From the NCBI GenBank assembly GCA_905221605.1, contig CAJNDS010002307.1:256787-320786 (forward strand): DNA of 64,000 bases. The letters run 5' to 3'. Position numbers and translations under genes: made by a program. The DNA comes from Symbiodinium natans (lineage: Eukaryota > Sar > Dinophyceae > Suessiales > Symbiodiniaceae). Below, piece after piece: positions 1 through 10,340 of this stretch. Under the pieces are notes generated by a model. That model saw only the letters and a program-made list of their open reading frames with translations. It was not told the DNA's origin and did no database searches. Every line of letters starts with the position of its first letter. The first letter of the stretch is position 1.

Positions 1-107
1 GAAACCCTGCACCCCAAACCCTAAACCCTAAACCCGAAACCCGAAACCCTGAACCCTGAACCCTGAACCCTAAGGAGTCTTAGGGTGTCCCCATGTATAA
101 ACGTAGC

Positions 108-222
108 CAACCCTAAGGGTCCATGTACCTAACTATTATATACTTGGGCCTTTAAAGTACTTCCTACACAGGGACTTTAGGGCGCAATTATATAATAATG
201 AGGTACATGGACCCCTTAGGGT
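108..222. mobile_element. Hairpin element family B, copy 1
   Basis: Inverted repeat. The left arm reads ccctaagggtccatgtacct and the right arm aggtacatggaccccttagg, with further pairing inside (tatatacttgggcc / aattatataataat region). The same element recurs at 9.05 and 61.34 kb. It is too short to code and looks like a MITE or a folded non-autonomous element. Confidence 0.75.
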
Positions 223-500
223 AATATGCAAACTAGACAATTCTCTGAAACTGCCACCGAGCATCCGAGTTCGAATGGTGCAGCGGGTGCCAGTACACCT
301 CCCAAGAAGCGGGAATTTAGGTCTAGCATGGTTTGAATTTAGGTCTATCATGGTTTTCTTAGGTGTTGTGAGTTTTTGCTTTTCAGGTTTCGAGTGCTAG
401 GTTTGCGGGTTTCAGGGCTCAGGTTTCAGTCGACAAGCACCCAGAAGGTCCAGGTGCCTTAAAAGGGAACACTTCGGCGCCGACCGCTGATTGCTAGGGG

Positions 501-537
501 CGGGGGGAGGGGGGGGGGGGGGGGGGGGAAGGGGGGA
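501..537. repeat. Poly-G tract
   Basis: An almost pure G run. Similar homopolymer runs occur at 3302-3320, 8958-8976 (C), 17221-17250 (C), 26384-26404, 45221-45244 and 49314-49339 (C). Their lengths may be unreliable in assembly. Confidence 0.9.
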
Positions 538-644
538 AATCATTCGGGCATGGAGCCCGGTTGTAAAGAGTCCAGGGGTTGGGTTTAGGGTGTAGGAGCG
601 ACTAATCCTGAGCCTAAGCTCTGTTAACCCTAAACCTTTGGGCC

Positions 645-735
645 TCCATTCCCTCCGCAACGACGTACGGATGGTTCCCGTAGTCTTGCGCGGCCAGGGA
701 TGTCTGTGCCAGGATCCTTGTGTGAGCCAAATAAA
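645..735 (-). CDS. Exon island, unrecognised protein
   Basis: The minus strand reads ILAQTSLAAQDYGNHPYVVA, then EGMEAQR, ending at a GT-type donor (gtttagg) that opens a telomere-like stretch. Codon use is GC-rich at third positions. I do not recognise the family. It is probably downstream of the 0.87-kb island in the same gene. Confidence 0.5.
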
Positions 736-864
736 AGCTAACACGGCTTTGGGTCACAATTATGCCTGAAACGAGCTCTTTGCTTAAGGTAGTGTCGGCT
801 TAGGGGTTTTAGGGTTGTCAGATGTTGAAGATGTGATGAGGATGTTTTTGATGCTATCGTGAAA

Positions 865-985
865 TCTTAAGTGCTTAGAGACTTCTCTTTCCCAGGCAAG
901 GCTCGCATGCATGCCGGCGGGGACGTAGGCAAACTGGTCGACAGGGTCATACACGTGCCAAACCGCTGTGGCACCTGTTTCGGTT
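865..985 (-). CDS. Exon island, unrecognised protein
   Basis: An open minus-strand frame includes ATAVWHVYDPVDQFAYVPAG and SLAWEREVSKHLRF. Aromatic and charged residues are spaced as in a folded domain. A second frame is also open (part of a longer low-complexity ORF) but reads less like protein. Family not recognised. Confidence 0.5.
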
Positions 986-1154
986 TCAGGGTGCAGTGTG
1001 AAAACAAGAAGGGGTCAGATGGGTTAAACATGTAGGGGGTGATCGACATTGAGGACCAGTTTTTGGCACCATGGACGATAAGGAATGCACCGCATAACAA
1101 GATCAGCCTTTCTACAAAGCCCACAGTTGGAGGCACATCTAAACAAACTCTGTC

Positions 1155-1490
1155 ACTCTCTCTCTCTCTCTCCCCCAATCTCTTCTGTAATTCTAATTCT
1201 ATCTCTATCTGTCTCTTTCTCTCGTTATCTCTTTCTCTCGATCTCTCCATCTCTCCATCTCTCCTTCTCTCCTTCTCTCTTTCTCTCTTTCTCTCTTTCT
1301 CTCTTTCTCTCTTTCTTTCTTTCTCTGTTTCTCTCTTACTCTCTTTCTCTCTTTGTCTCTTTCTCTCTTTCTTTCTTTCTCTCTTTCTCTCTTTCTCTCT
1401 TTCTCTCTTTCTCTCTTTCTCTCTTTCTCTCTTTCTCTCTTTCTCTCTTTCTCTCTGTCTCTCTTTCTCTCCATCTCTCTCTCTCTCTGC
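1155..1490. repeat. CTCTTT/CT-rich microsatellite
   Basis: About 330 bp of imperfect (CTCTTT)n and (CT)n. It creates long Ser/Leu/Phe-rich (plus) and Arg/Glu/Lys-rich (minus) open frames, which are by-products of the repeat. Confidence 0.95.
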
Positions 1491-1581
1491 ACAATTATTG
1501 CTTGCGTCTTCACGCTGGGTGTCTGTAGTCCGGACGCATGCGAACCCTGGAAGCTCCCAAAACTTGTTGAGCCTCAAGCTT

Positions 1582-1790
1582 CCAAGGACCTACACTTCAT
1601 GAGGGTTGTTCGAAACGGCGGGCCTCCGTCTGCTTCGTATGACCCGCGTGCTGCCCTGTAGTTTAGGGTATGAACAAAGGTCCATAAAGTACCGCACGGG
1701 GGGCTGACTAGCAACGTCAAACATCCTTCTGCAGCAGCTTATTTGAAGAGGCACACACGCTGCAAGTACCGGTGTTTTGGGCGTGTTAGA
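1582..1790 (-). CDS. Exon island(s), unrecognised protein
   Basis: The minus strand reads RMFDVASQPPVRYFMDLCSY after an AG acceptor, then a second in-frame stretch GSTRVIRSRRRPAVSNN. It may be one exon or two. The alternative frame AARGSYEADGGPPFRTTLMK is also plausible for the lower part. No family recognised. Confidence 0.4.
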
Positions 1791-2104
1791 GTAACATGGT
1801 GGCAACTACCCTCCCCCTCCACCCAACGCCAAAAGCCAAGGAAGCCCTGAAGAATCATGTTCAGATAACCCCTCGCTGGCATACACTAGATCAATCCCAG
1901 TATCGAGGTATAGGCCTTTGGACCATTTTGCACTTCCGCTTGCCGGGCTTGAGCATATTTCTCGCAAGAAAGGTACTCGGAAGCATACGGGCACCCTGTT
2001 CTCTCCCCAAAAAGAACTCGCCTTCCACCCCAAACGCAACCTAAACCCGACGAACTCTTCTTACTCACCCAAAGCAACCCTAAACCCTAAACACTAAACC
2101 CTAA

Positions 2105-2237
2105 ACCCCTAAACCTTGTTTGGTATCTTCCTGGGCCCTGCTTCGTGGCGGCCTCTTCGGTAGCTTAGCAGCTCGATCGCACACTCGCACGGATACCTGA
2201 GGTTTGAGACGGTTTGGGCCTTCCGAGCCTTGTAGGG
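2105..2237 (-). CDS. Exon island, unrecognised protein
   Basis: A 42-codon open minus frame contains NLRYPCECAIELLSYRRGRH. The cysteines and alternating polar/apolar pattern look like real protein. It is flanked by telomere-like repeats on both sides. Family unknown. Confidence 0.5.
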
Positions 2238-2724
2238 TTTGGGGTTAAGGGTTTGGGGTTAAGGGTTTAGGGCACAGCATACCCATACTAATTATCCCTG
2301 TTGTAGAACCCGTATAGACTGCCAGCATGAAATAATTACACCCCCCCCTTTTACCCCCAAACCCCAAAACCCCTAACCCCAAACCCTAAACCCTAAACCC
2401 TAAACCCTCAACCCTAAACCCTGGGGTTTAGGGTTTTCAGAGGGGTTTAGGGTTTAGGGTCTAGGGTTGAGGGTTTAGGGAGTAGGGTTTAGAATATTTG
2501 GTTTTGGGTTTCGGGTGCAGGGCTTCAGGGAATTTATAGTCCAGGGGGTCCACTAGCCGATATTGCTGGATTCAGAGCCAGAAAAATGCTTAGGATTATG
2601 GTTTACAAGGTCGGCAGATTCTTAGCGCAAAAACACTCACAATCGCCAACATCACCACAACCCTAAGCCCAAACCCTGAACTCCCAACCCCCTAAACCCC
2701 ACCCCCCACCCTCAACCCTCAACC

Positions 2725-2812
2725 CGAAATCAGGCTTGTCCGAGGTTGGACCGAGGGTTTCGGGGCCTCTGGACAAGTTTTTTCGCTGCACACCAGCCAC
2801 CTTGCCTTATCT
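2725..2812 (-). CDS. Exon island, unrecognised protein
   Basis: The minus frame DKARWLVCSEKTCPEAPKPS continues VQPRTSLIS and follows a TAG acceptor. A further short island at 2990-3045 reads KGRAEGTRMLIHSRS. Confidence 0.45.
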
Positions 2813-3204
2813 ACAGGGAGGGGAGGGGGCCCCCCTTACAACCCCTAAGCCCTAAACCCCAAACCTCTAGGGTGTAGGATTTAGGATTGAGGTGCCCGGC
2901 AAAACCCCCAAACCCAAAACCCTAAACCCTAAACCCAAAACCCAAAACCCAAAACCCAAAACCCTAAACCCTAAACCCTGGTCAAGGGACCTACTGTGTA
3001 TTAACATTCTGGTGCCTTCGGCCCGGCCCTTGCTACTAACCGTAAACCCTAAATTCCTAGAACCCTAAAACCCTAAAACCCTAAAACCCTGAAACCCTAA
3101 AACCCTGAAACCCAAAAACCCTAAAACCCTAACACCCTAAAACCCTAAACCCTAAACCCTAAACCCCAAACTGAAGAAATACAGGGCGCCTTGCTGTTCA
3201 GCAG

Positions 3205-3300
3205 GGTTTAGGGTTCGGGCCAGAAGGCAGTTGAGCCCCAGAGCAACAAAAGAGAACAAGGAGGGCGCCTCGCACATCCGGGTCTAGCACCGCCACAGTG
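3205..3300 (-). CDS. Exon island, hydrophobic segment
   Basis: The minus frame YTVAVLDPDVRGALLVLFCC contains a short apolar stretch that could be membrane-associated. It may belong with the island at 3.44 kb. Unrecognised. Confidence 0.4.
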
Positions 3301-3436
3301 TAGGGGGGGGGGGGGGGGGGCCTATGGTTTAGGGTTTAGGGTTTGGGGTTTGGGGTTTAGGGTTTAGGGTTTAGGGTTTGGGGTTTAGGGCTTTTAGGGT
3401 TTAGGGTTTGGGGTTTGGGGTTTGGGGGTTTAGGGT

Positions 3437-3530
3437 TCAAGGTGGGGCGCTTGACGTGGATGATGGCCACGGGGTCCGACCAGTTGGCCCCATATGCCAC
3501 TCGATCATCACACCAGCTCTTGCAGTTCCT
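3437..3530 (-). CDS. Exon island, unrecognised protein
   Basis: After an AAG|G acceptor the minus strand reads CKSWCDDRVAYGANWSDPVA, then IIHVKRPT. GC-rich third positions and Cys/Trp spacing support coding. Family unknown. Confidence 0.55.
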
Positions 3531-4079
3531 TCAGCGCCAGACCCGGGTTTGGCGGTCTAGGGTTTCGGATTTACGGTTTAGGGTTTAGGGTTTAGGGTTT
3601 AGGGCATCTACGATGAAAAGGCGGTAGAGGCCATACAGACGGTGAGTTGCGGGTTTAGGACCTTCAACCTCCGAAGATCGGATGGCCCTGAAAATTTTGA
3701 AACCTTCCGAACCACTATATGCCCCTTATGTACCCTGTACAACCCAAGGGCCCATACTTCAGAACCCTTTGAAGCAGCTAAGGTACCCTAAACCCTAAAC
3801 CCTAAACCCTAAGGGACCATGAAGCTACCCCAAGACATGCCGGATTCCAGGGTTAACGTACCTATGAGAGAACATCCGACTGGCTCTTTGTAGAGAGCTT
3901 GGGAAGTCGGGCCCGTAAAAATCCCATAAGGGCTATACAGGGTGATCTGAGGTAGTTACCCAAAACCCAAACCCAAAACCCAAAACCCAAAACCCTAAAC
4001 CCTAAACCCTAGACCCCTAACCCCGAAACCCCGAAACCCCGAAACCCTAAACCCTAAACCCTTAGGTCTTCCCAAGGCT

Positions 4080-4170
4080 CTGATTCCACGCCCGAGCGTG
4101 AATGGCAGGGCCAGCGGGAAACAGCTGGCGCAAACCCCGCGCCGCCTTGTGAGAACCCTGAGGGAGGCTA
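4080..4170 (-). CDS. Exon island, unrecognised protein
   Basis: The minus frame includes RGVCASCFPLALPFTLGRGI. It is flanked by degenerate telomere repeats. Unrecognised. Confidence 0.35.
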
Positions 4171-4974
4171 TCCTTAGGGTTTAAGGTTTAGGGTTTAGGG
4201 TTTGGGGTTTAGGGTTTAGGGTTTAGGGTTTAGGGTTTAGGGTTTAGGGTTTAGGGCTGGAATCATGGGCCCTTGCTATGGTCCCTTGCCCTTGCTTAGA
4301 GGGATCCGAAGGACGGCTTCTTCTTTTGTGTAGTTAGAAGGGTTTTATATCACGGGACCCAGAAGAGCCTACGAAATTATTTTACTTCGAACATCCCCGC
4401 CCTCTCTTGGTAGAGATACTCTAGGGTTTGGCAACACTCGGGGGTTGGGCACTCTAGGGAGACTCTGGGGTTGGGCACTCCGTTGGGCACTCCAGAGACA
4501 CCCTCTAGAGTTGCGCACTCCAGGGACACTTTGGGGCTGGGCACTCCAGGAGACCGGGCGAGGAGAAGAGTTCCGGGCGATCAGAAGAGTTTCGGGCGAG
4601 GAGCAGAGTTGAGTTTAAAATCTAGCAACCCCACACCGAGGGTGGGGATAAACAGTCTAGAAAAAAAACATATAAACCCCGACCCCCTGTCTTTCAAGCT
4701 GGGGAATTGGGGTCGGGAGACCATGAACACTAAACCCTGAAACCTGTAACCTGAAAACCTGAAACCCTAAACCGCTGCTCATGGCATCCCAAACGACACC
4801 TCTCAAACCCGAAGCCCTGCACTCTAAAAACTCAACCCTGAAAAACTTCACCCTAAACCCTATGCCCTAAACCCTAAATCCCGAAACCCTATGCCCCAAA
4901 CACTGGGGGCCCTAAACCCGAAGCCCTGAACACCTAAACCCTAATCCCGAAACCCTACACCCTACATCCTATGG

Positions 4975-5040
4975 TCGTGCCTGTCGGCCTCGGACAGTGA
5001 AGGAGCCCCACCTGCGCCAACCACTCAGGGCCCTGGGTTT
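4975..5040 (-). CDS. Short exon island
   Basis: The minus frame GPEWLAQVGLLHCPRPTGT is open through the whole island between two telomere-like blocks. Too short to identify. Confidence 0.35.
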
Positions 5041-5325
5041 CCTACTGGGGTTTAGGGTTAGGGTTTAGGGTTTAGGGTTTAGGGTTTAGGGTTTCGGGTT
5101 TAGGGTTTTGGGTTTAGGGTCTAGGGTCCAGGGTTCCGGGTTTAGGGTGAGGGATGCTGTCCTCCTTGGATCCCCTTTCTAGGTGCCCTTCAACATCGGG
5201 TTCGTCCGGTTCTGCACGCAAAAGGGACCTGAACCTTAAAACTTGAAACCCCACCTAAGGGTTTAGGGTTTAGGGTTTAGGGTTTAGGGTTTAGGGTTTA
5301 GGGTTTAGGGTTTAGGGTTTGAGGT

Positions 5326-5427
5326 TGGGATGTTCCCCCTTGTACTAACAGTCCTCAATAGGGAACATCGTATGGGGTACGAAAATCCCTCTTAAGGACC
5401 GTTCGTATTATAAGGGGAACCTCCCAA
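5326..5427. mobile_element. Hairpin element family A, copy 1
   Basis: Left arm gggatgttcccccttgtact followed by aacagtcctcaatagg. The right arm is complementary (cttaaggac ... ataaggggaacctccc). It is flanked on one side by a pure TTTAGGG array. Family consensus arm ends: TTGGGATGTTCCCCCTTATA / TATAAGGGGGAACATCCCAA. Confidence 0.8.
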
Positions 5428-6007
5428 CCCCAAACCCGAAAACCCAACCCAGCAAGGGAACTGCGTCTTTAAGAGGATTGGCTTTGAGGTTTAAGCGGTT
5501 CAGGGAGAGGGCTCTGGTGGAGAGCCTCAAGATTCAAGGGCTTTCCGATGCCGTTGAGCAATGTTAAAGAAGCTCGTGGTTCTTTGGTTCAGTATTAAGT
5601 AACAGGCTTTGGGCCGCGCTTGGTTTGTCTAACGTGGGCTCGTTTAGGTTACATATCCGTGGGGAAGAACACGCCGGACTTGAGATGAAACAACGACGGA
5701 TCTTGAGATCTCCATGCAGGGCCAAATCGGCTGAAGGAGCTGTTTCCCAGAAAGTGGTCCAGACGCCAGGGGCAGCCAACAAACATCAAAATTAACAACA
5801 TCGGCAGATCTTCCTCAGCTGTTCCGTGTATATATGTGCACGGCGACTGGGAGCACACGGGAGGGCCCCTGAACACCTGAAGCCAGAAAGCCCACGCAAG
5901 AACAAAAACTAAAACAACCCTGTCCCCTAACAACCCCAACCCTTGACAACACGTAATTTGCTAAACGCCCCGAAACAACCCTAAACCTAAAAAAGCCCAA
6001 CCCTCAA

Positions 6008-6112
6008 ATAGCGGTTTACGAAAACAGCGGAATCCAAAAATAGACCCCCAAATAGTAGGATCCCTTTAGAATAAGGACCCCTATAAGGTACCCAAAAACT
6101 TCGTGAATCCCC
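6008..6112. mobile_element. Hairpin element family F, copy 1
   Basis: Contains tagtaggatccctttagaat and aaggacccctataaggtacc. Related inverted-repeat segments occur at 29.62, 45.69 and 51.84 kb, sharing a tagtaggatccc/gggatcctacta core and an end resembling gtaaaccccca. Confidence 0.55.
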
Positions 6113-6245
6113 AAACCCTGAACCCTAAACCCTAACCGAAAACCTAAAACCATAAACCCTAAAACCCCAAACCCTAAGCCCTAAGCCCTCAAATGTACGT
6201 AAGTCGTTCACCTTAGGGGTCATCCCACACTCGGCCCGAACTCAC

Positions 6246-6300
6246 CGCCGAGTCGCTTGTAGCCAGATGAGGTGCCGCTGATAAACCTGCTGGTGCGTGG
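6246..6300 (-). CDS. Short exon with canonical GTGAGT donor
   Basis: The minus frame THQQVYQRHLIWLQATR ends at CGGCG|GTGAGT, a textbook 5' splice site. This supports minus-strand transcription of the region. Unrecognised. Confidence 0.5.
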
Positions 6301-6302
6301 GC

Positions 6303-6470
6303 TCTTTTGGGTTTAAGGCCTTAGGAGTTTAGGGTTCTGTTCAGGGCTTTGGGTTTAAGGCTTTACGAGCTTAGGGTTCTGTTCTGGGTTTAAGGCCTTA
6401 GGAGTTTAGGGTTCTGTTCAGGGTTTTGGGTGTAAGGCCTTAGGAGTTTAGGGCTCTGTTCAGGGCTCAG
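6303..6470. repeat. Tandem repeat, about 55-60 bp unit
   Basis: About three to four copies of a unit containing ggtttaaggccttaggagtt followed by tagggttctgttcaggg. It is a higher-order repeat built partly from telomere-like sequence. Confidence 0.7.
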
Positions 6471-6589
6471 GGGTTTCGCGTTGAAAGGTTTACGGGTTTG
6501 TAGAGTTTAGGGGTTCAGAGAGGCGCCTGGGTTTCCAGGTCAAGCAGAGAACCCTTTCAGGTACCTTTCAAAACAGGATTCATCAACAG

Positions 6590-6690
6590 GATCCGCACAG
6601 CGCAAGCTGAGGCTTCTGATTGATTCTTCCTGCAAAGCGGCGTTTGACGAGCTCCTTGAACAGCTCAGCATGAAAGTTCTTCGGATTGCC
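6590..6690 (-). CDS. Exon island, possible terminal exon
   Basis: The minus frame NPKNFHAELFKELVKRRFAG continues RINQKPQLALCGSC and meets a TGA. It could be a last exon, or the stop may lie beyond a donor. The sequence is strongly basic and helical. A short segment resembles 5.19 kb on the other strand. Confidence 0.5.
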
Positions 6691-6702
6691 CCGATACCCA
6701 GA

Positions 6703-6795
6703 CCCCTGGGAGGATCCAAAAAGTAGTACCCTGAACTACTATTGGGTCAGTTTTAGGACCCCTTAGAGGGATCTACTTTTTGGATCCTCCCCGGT
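6703..6795. mobile_element. Hairpin element family C, copy 1
   Basis: Left arm gggaggatccaaaaagtag, right arm ctactttttggatcctcccc, with a further stem gtagtaccctgaactac. Copies at 35.68 and 35.88 kb. Confidence 0.8.
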
Positions 6796-6819
6796 GATAA
6801 TTAAGCTCAATGACACAAT

Positions 6820-7008
6820 GAGAGCATCTCGAGGCCGAAACGCAGGGTCCAAGGTCTCGTCAGCACTCGTTTCCCAACCCAACCTTTGCGCAAAGCTTCC
6901 CTTGTCCACATCACAACGCCGTTCAAGTCCCTAGACCTTTCTGTGCACAGGTGTTCTCGCCATACACGCTCAATTGCTTCATGAGCTCGACTTTCTTCCA
7001 GTAGCCAT
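6820..7008 (-). CDS. Two exon islands, unrecognised protein
   Basis: Upstream on the minus strand (6943-7008) reads LYGYWKKVELMKQLSVYGEN then TCAQK with an AAG|GTCTAG donor. The next island (6820-6900) reads GETSADETLDPAFRPRDALI. They probably belong to the same gene as the 6.6-kb island. Confidence 0.5.
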
Positions 7009-7335
7009 AGAGGGAGGGTTTCGGGCTCAAGGGTTAGAGGTGGAAGGGGGTTGGAGTAGAGGGTTCAGGGTGTAAGGACTAGCGTTCAAGGCAAGGTTCG
7101 GGGTTAAGCTGCGGGACCTGAGTTGGACAGTGATGTAGTGATGATTTGTACAGCCTCTCACCGCAACTCCAACCAAACCCCAACTCCGGCAACTCCAACC
7201 TCGAAATTCGACTGCAACTCCTCAACTGAAAACCCGAAGGGCCAAATCCCGCAACCCGAACATCTCAGAAACGTCACCCTAGAAAACGTGACACCACTCA
7301 ACCTTTCAACCCCGTAGTAAAAACCTTCGCAAGAA

Positions 7336-7438
7336 CCTAAACCCTAAACCCTAAACCCTAAACCCTAAACCCTAAACCCTAAACCCTAAACCCTAAACCC
7401 TAAACCCTAAACCCTAAACCCTAAACCCTAAACCCTAA
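7336..7438. repeat. Pure CCCTAAA array, about 15 units
   Basis: About 103 bp of uninterrupted 7-bp units in CCCTAAA orientation, between a degenerate Asn/Pro-rich frame and the 7.47-kb exon island. Confidence 0.95.
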
Positions 7439-7469
7439 CCTCTCCACCTCCCTCCAAGACCCTAAGCCT

Positions 7470-7550
7470 GCACCAAGGAGCAGCACTTCTGCCCCCGCCA
7501 GTCGGCACAACGTCCGCGCCAGGGCCTCTCGGGCTTGGTTTCTTATAAAG
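7470..7550 (-). CDS. Exon island, unrecognised protein
   Basis: The minus frame REALARTLCRLAGAEVLLLG is followed by AGL. It has an amphipathic helix and then a beta-strand-like apolar run. Too short to assign. Confidence 0.5.
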
Positions 7551-8079
7551 TCGTCCTCTGAGGTAAACCCTAAACCCGAGGGTTTAGGGTTTAGGGTTTA
7601 GGGTTTAGGGTTTCGGGTTTTGGGTTTCAAGGAAACCAAGTAAGGAACCTACTGACTCGGCTGGCGTTAAAACAAAAGAGGAAGGGGGTCCCTCCCATGT
7701 AGCTTACGCAAACAAAATCCCAACTCCTTTAAATCCAAGAACCTAAGCGTGTCAGGTCGAAGTTCACACAGCTTCAGAAGGGATTAGGGTTTAGGGTGGT
7801 TTATTTAGACTCTAAGATTTCCACCAGGGTGCCGCGCAGGCTTTCTTCCTGTTTATTTGGGATTGGTCGTTGCATCCGAAATTCGTAGTTTTTCACAATC
7901 TTAGAGGAACTGCATATAGGAGGTAAGAAACCCCAATAAGGTAAAACCCTAAACCCGAAAACCCAAACCGCAAACCCTAAACCCCCAACAAGCTACGACT
8001 TCAGAAGAAGCCTAAACCCTAAACACTAAACCCTAAACCCTAAGCCCTCAACGCCTGTAGCCCTAGTCCCGACCTCGGG

Positions 8080-8228
8080 CGATTCGGGCTCCTCCAAGCG
8101 TTTGCCGTGTGCCTGCAACAACTCAGGGTTTAGGGTTTAGGGTTTAGGTCATCCTGGTTTAGGGTTTAGGGTTAGTGACTGCTGCGCAGCGTAGACTTTC
8201 CCAGCTCCAGCAGTTCTGCGTAGCTGTA
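8080..8228 (-). CDS. Two short exon islands
   Basis: 8170-8228 reads GYSYAELLELGKSTLRSS on the minus strand. 8080-8125 reads ELLQAHGKRLEEPESPEVG. They are separated by about six telomere units. Both are acidic/helical. Unrecognised. Confidence 0.45.
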
Positions 8229-8564
8229 CCCGAAACCCGAAACCCTAAGCCCTAAAACCTTCCTACAGTGTAGAGACGGCAAGCCACAGACCAGAGCGCA
8301 CTCGATAGAGGTTTACGGAAGTGGTTTAGGGGCAAGGGCGCCGGCTCGAATACCGTGCCTAGGGCCGGGCACGCCTCCTGCTTGATTAAACTGAAATTCC
8401 TTTGGGGCCCCCTCGGCGCCCTGACTCCGTGTCGAACTCTCCCCAAACCCTCAACTCTAAGCCCGAAACCCTAAACTCCAGGTTCGTATTCAAACAACAT
8501 GACCCACTCGGAGCTCTTACTCCAAAACCCTAAACCCTCAACCCTGAACCCGAAACCCTAAACC

Positions 8565-8840
8565 CCACCTGAAAAGGAGAGTCCGTCCACTGCCATCGCC
8601 ATGAATCCTGAGTGCAGAGTTTAGGGTTGCAACTGCTGAACCCTTAACTCCGAACCCTAAGCCCTAAGCCCTAAACCCAAAACCCTAAACCCTAAGCCCC
8701 AAACCTAGACCTAAAACCCGAAACCCTAAACCCTAAACCGAACCCTAAGCCCATATCTCATGCCATGCCGCGATGGACGAAAGAACCCGCTCCTCACAGC
8801 GGTCGCTGACCTCCCACTGAGCAGCTGGCAAACCAGACCT
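8565..8840 (-). CDS. Two exon islands, unrecognised protein
   Basis: 8756-8840 reads AAQWEVSDRCEERVLSSIAA then WHEI. 8565-8635 reads HSGFMAMAVDGLSFSG. Degenerate telomere repeats lie between them. Confidence 0.5.
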
Positions 8841-9046
8841 TTAGAAGCCCTAAAACCTAAACCCTAAACCCTAAACCCTAAACCCTAAATTGCTGGTGAC
8901 CCGAGACTGAAAGACTTATCCGGGTCAAGGGCATCCCCCTTCCCTTAAGGGGGGACCCCCCCCCCCCCCCCCCCCGACCCCCAAGTAGAAAATGCAGAAT
9001 CTGAGCTTGACCCCCGGGGTGTGAAGGGGTGCACATTGCGGCAAGT

Positions 9047-9158
9047 ACCCTAAGGGTCCATGTACCTAATTATGGAATACTTGGGCCTTAAATTACTTCC
9101 TATATAAGGACTTTTGGGTCTAAGTATATAATAATAAGGTACATGGACCCTTAGGGGT
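9047..9158. mobile_element. Hairpin element family B, copy 2
   Basis: Arms ccctaagggtccatgtacct and aggtacatggacccttaggg, same layout as the copy at 0.1 kb. Confidence 0.8.
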
Positions 9159-9534
9159 AGTAGCTCTTTGCTGAGATTCTTTACGCTTGGCCCGCGGTTC
9201 CGGTGACTATTCGGCTGACAGAGTTTTTTGATGGGCTGAGGTATGTTACACTGGGAGGCAAGCTGAGAACGTCTTGGCAAGTTTTCTTCCTAAGAAAAAA
9301 ATCCCAAAGGAAAAGGGGGTAGGGAAATATACTATAAAGACTGTTCGGAGTTTCAAGGCACTCGACACGTGTCAACGAGATCCCTAAACCTTAGCCTCTC
9401 TAGCCCCTATAGCTCGGCAGCCCCTACAGCTTCTCCAGCCACTACAGCCCCTAAGGTATCGCGCCTAGCCTATAGCTCAACCCTAAAACCCTACTTAACC
9501 CTAAACCCTAAACCCTATACCCTAAACCCTAAAC

Positions 9535-9640
9535 CCTGCCGGTCCCCACGAGCCTGCTCTGGGCGGAAAGCTTCCGCGTCCACAGGCCAAAGGGCCCGAT
9601 CGCGCTCTCCTGATTGCAAAACCCTGTGCCCCCGGCAACC
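9535..9640 (-). CDS. Exon island, unrecognised protein
   Basis: The minus frame CNQESAIGPFGLWTRKLSAQ continues SRLVGT. A second minus frame is also open, so the reading frame is not certain. GC-rich coding composition. Confidence 0.45.
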
Positions 9641-9800
9641 TCCCAAAAAGTGGGGATTAGGGTTTCAGGGGTAAGGGTTGTCCCCAAAAAGTGGGGATTA
9701 GGGTTTCAGGGGATAGGGTTGTCCCCCAAAAATGGGGGTTTCAGGGGTAAGGGTTGTCCCCCAAAAATGGGGTTTAGGGTTTCAGGGGTTAAAGGTTTAG
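9640..9800. repeat. Minisatellite, about 38-bp unit
   Basis: Four copies of a unit with cccaaaaagtggggattagg then gtttcaggggtaagggttgt. The last copies are slightly shortened (aaaaatggggg). Confidence 0.85.
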
Positions 9801-9867
9801 GGTTTAGGGTTTAGGGTTAGGGTTTAGGGTTTAGGGGTTCAGGGTTGTAGGGTTTAAGGTTGACTTT

Positions 9868-9945
9868 CTGGGTGCGGAGGAGCAACGATGGACACGACGG
9901 TAGGGGCAGCTCGGGGGTCTGTCTGCCCGCTGATGATAAGGTTTA
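9868..9945 (-). CDS. Exon island, unrecognised protein
   Basis: The minus frame LIISGQTDPRAAPTVVSIVA then PPHPES is open for the full island. It alternates beta-like apolar residues and loops. Not recognised. Confidence 0.55.
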
Positions 9946-10257
9946 GGGTCCAAGCGCTGAACCCCTCAAAAACCTAAACCCTAAACCCAAAACCCCTAAA
10001 CCACTAAACCCGAAACCCTAAACCCCTAAACCCTAAACCCTAAACCCTAAACCCCTAAACCCCTAACCCCTTAAACCCTAAACCCCTAAACCCTTAAACA
10101 CTGGAACCCTGAACCCTAAACCCTAAACCCTGAATCCTAAACCCTAAACCCTAAACCCCTAGACCCTAAACCCTAAACCCCTAAGACCCTAAACCCTAAA
10201 CCCCTAAACCCTAAACCCTAAACCCTAAACCCTAAACCCTAAACCCTACACCCCAAC

Positions 10258-10340
10258 AGAAGCATTGCCACGTCCTCGACCAGCATGGACCTGCTGAATG
10301 AGCTGAAGCCACCTTGGCGGCTTTTTTCAAAGGCAACTTG
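10258..10340 (-). CDS. Exon island, unrecognised protein
   Basis: The minus frame SRQGGFSSFSRSMLVEDVAM then LLL sits between two long telomere-like blocks. Unrecognised. Confidence 0.5.

Noticed and set aside
1-120. Chromosome end (true telomere) at the window start
   Set aside because: Arrays are degenerate, in both orientations and continue for 60 kb with exons between them; no terminal uniform block is seen.
412-744. 110-codon minus-strand frame as one gene
   Set aside because: Its 3' half is Pro-rich translation of the poly-G tract; another frame over 645-735 reads better as an exon.
1039-1602. Long plus-strand Ser/Leu/Phe frame and minus-strand Arg/Glu frames
   Set aside because: Produced by the CTCTTT microsatellite; no unique protein sequence inside.
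5180-5228. Plus-strand exon VPFNIGFVRFCTQKG resembling an ion-channel segment, with a similar piece at 6581-6625
   Set aside because: Very short; at 6.6 kb the minus-strand reading is much longer and open. The similarity may be chance or a small duplication.
7123-7317. Asn/Thr/Pro-rich plus-strand frame
   Set aside because: Composition follows degenerate CAACCCC-type repeats; no domain or splice context.
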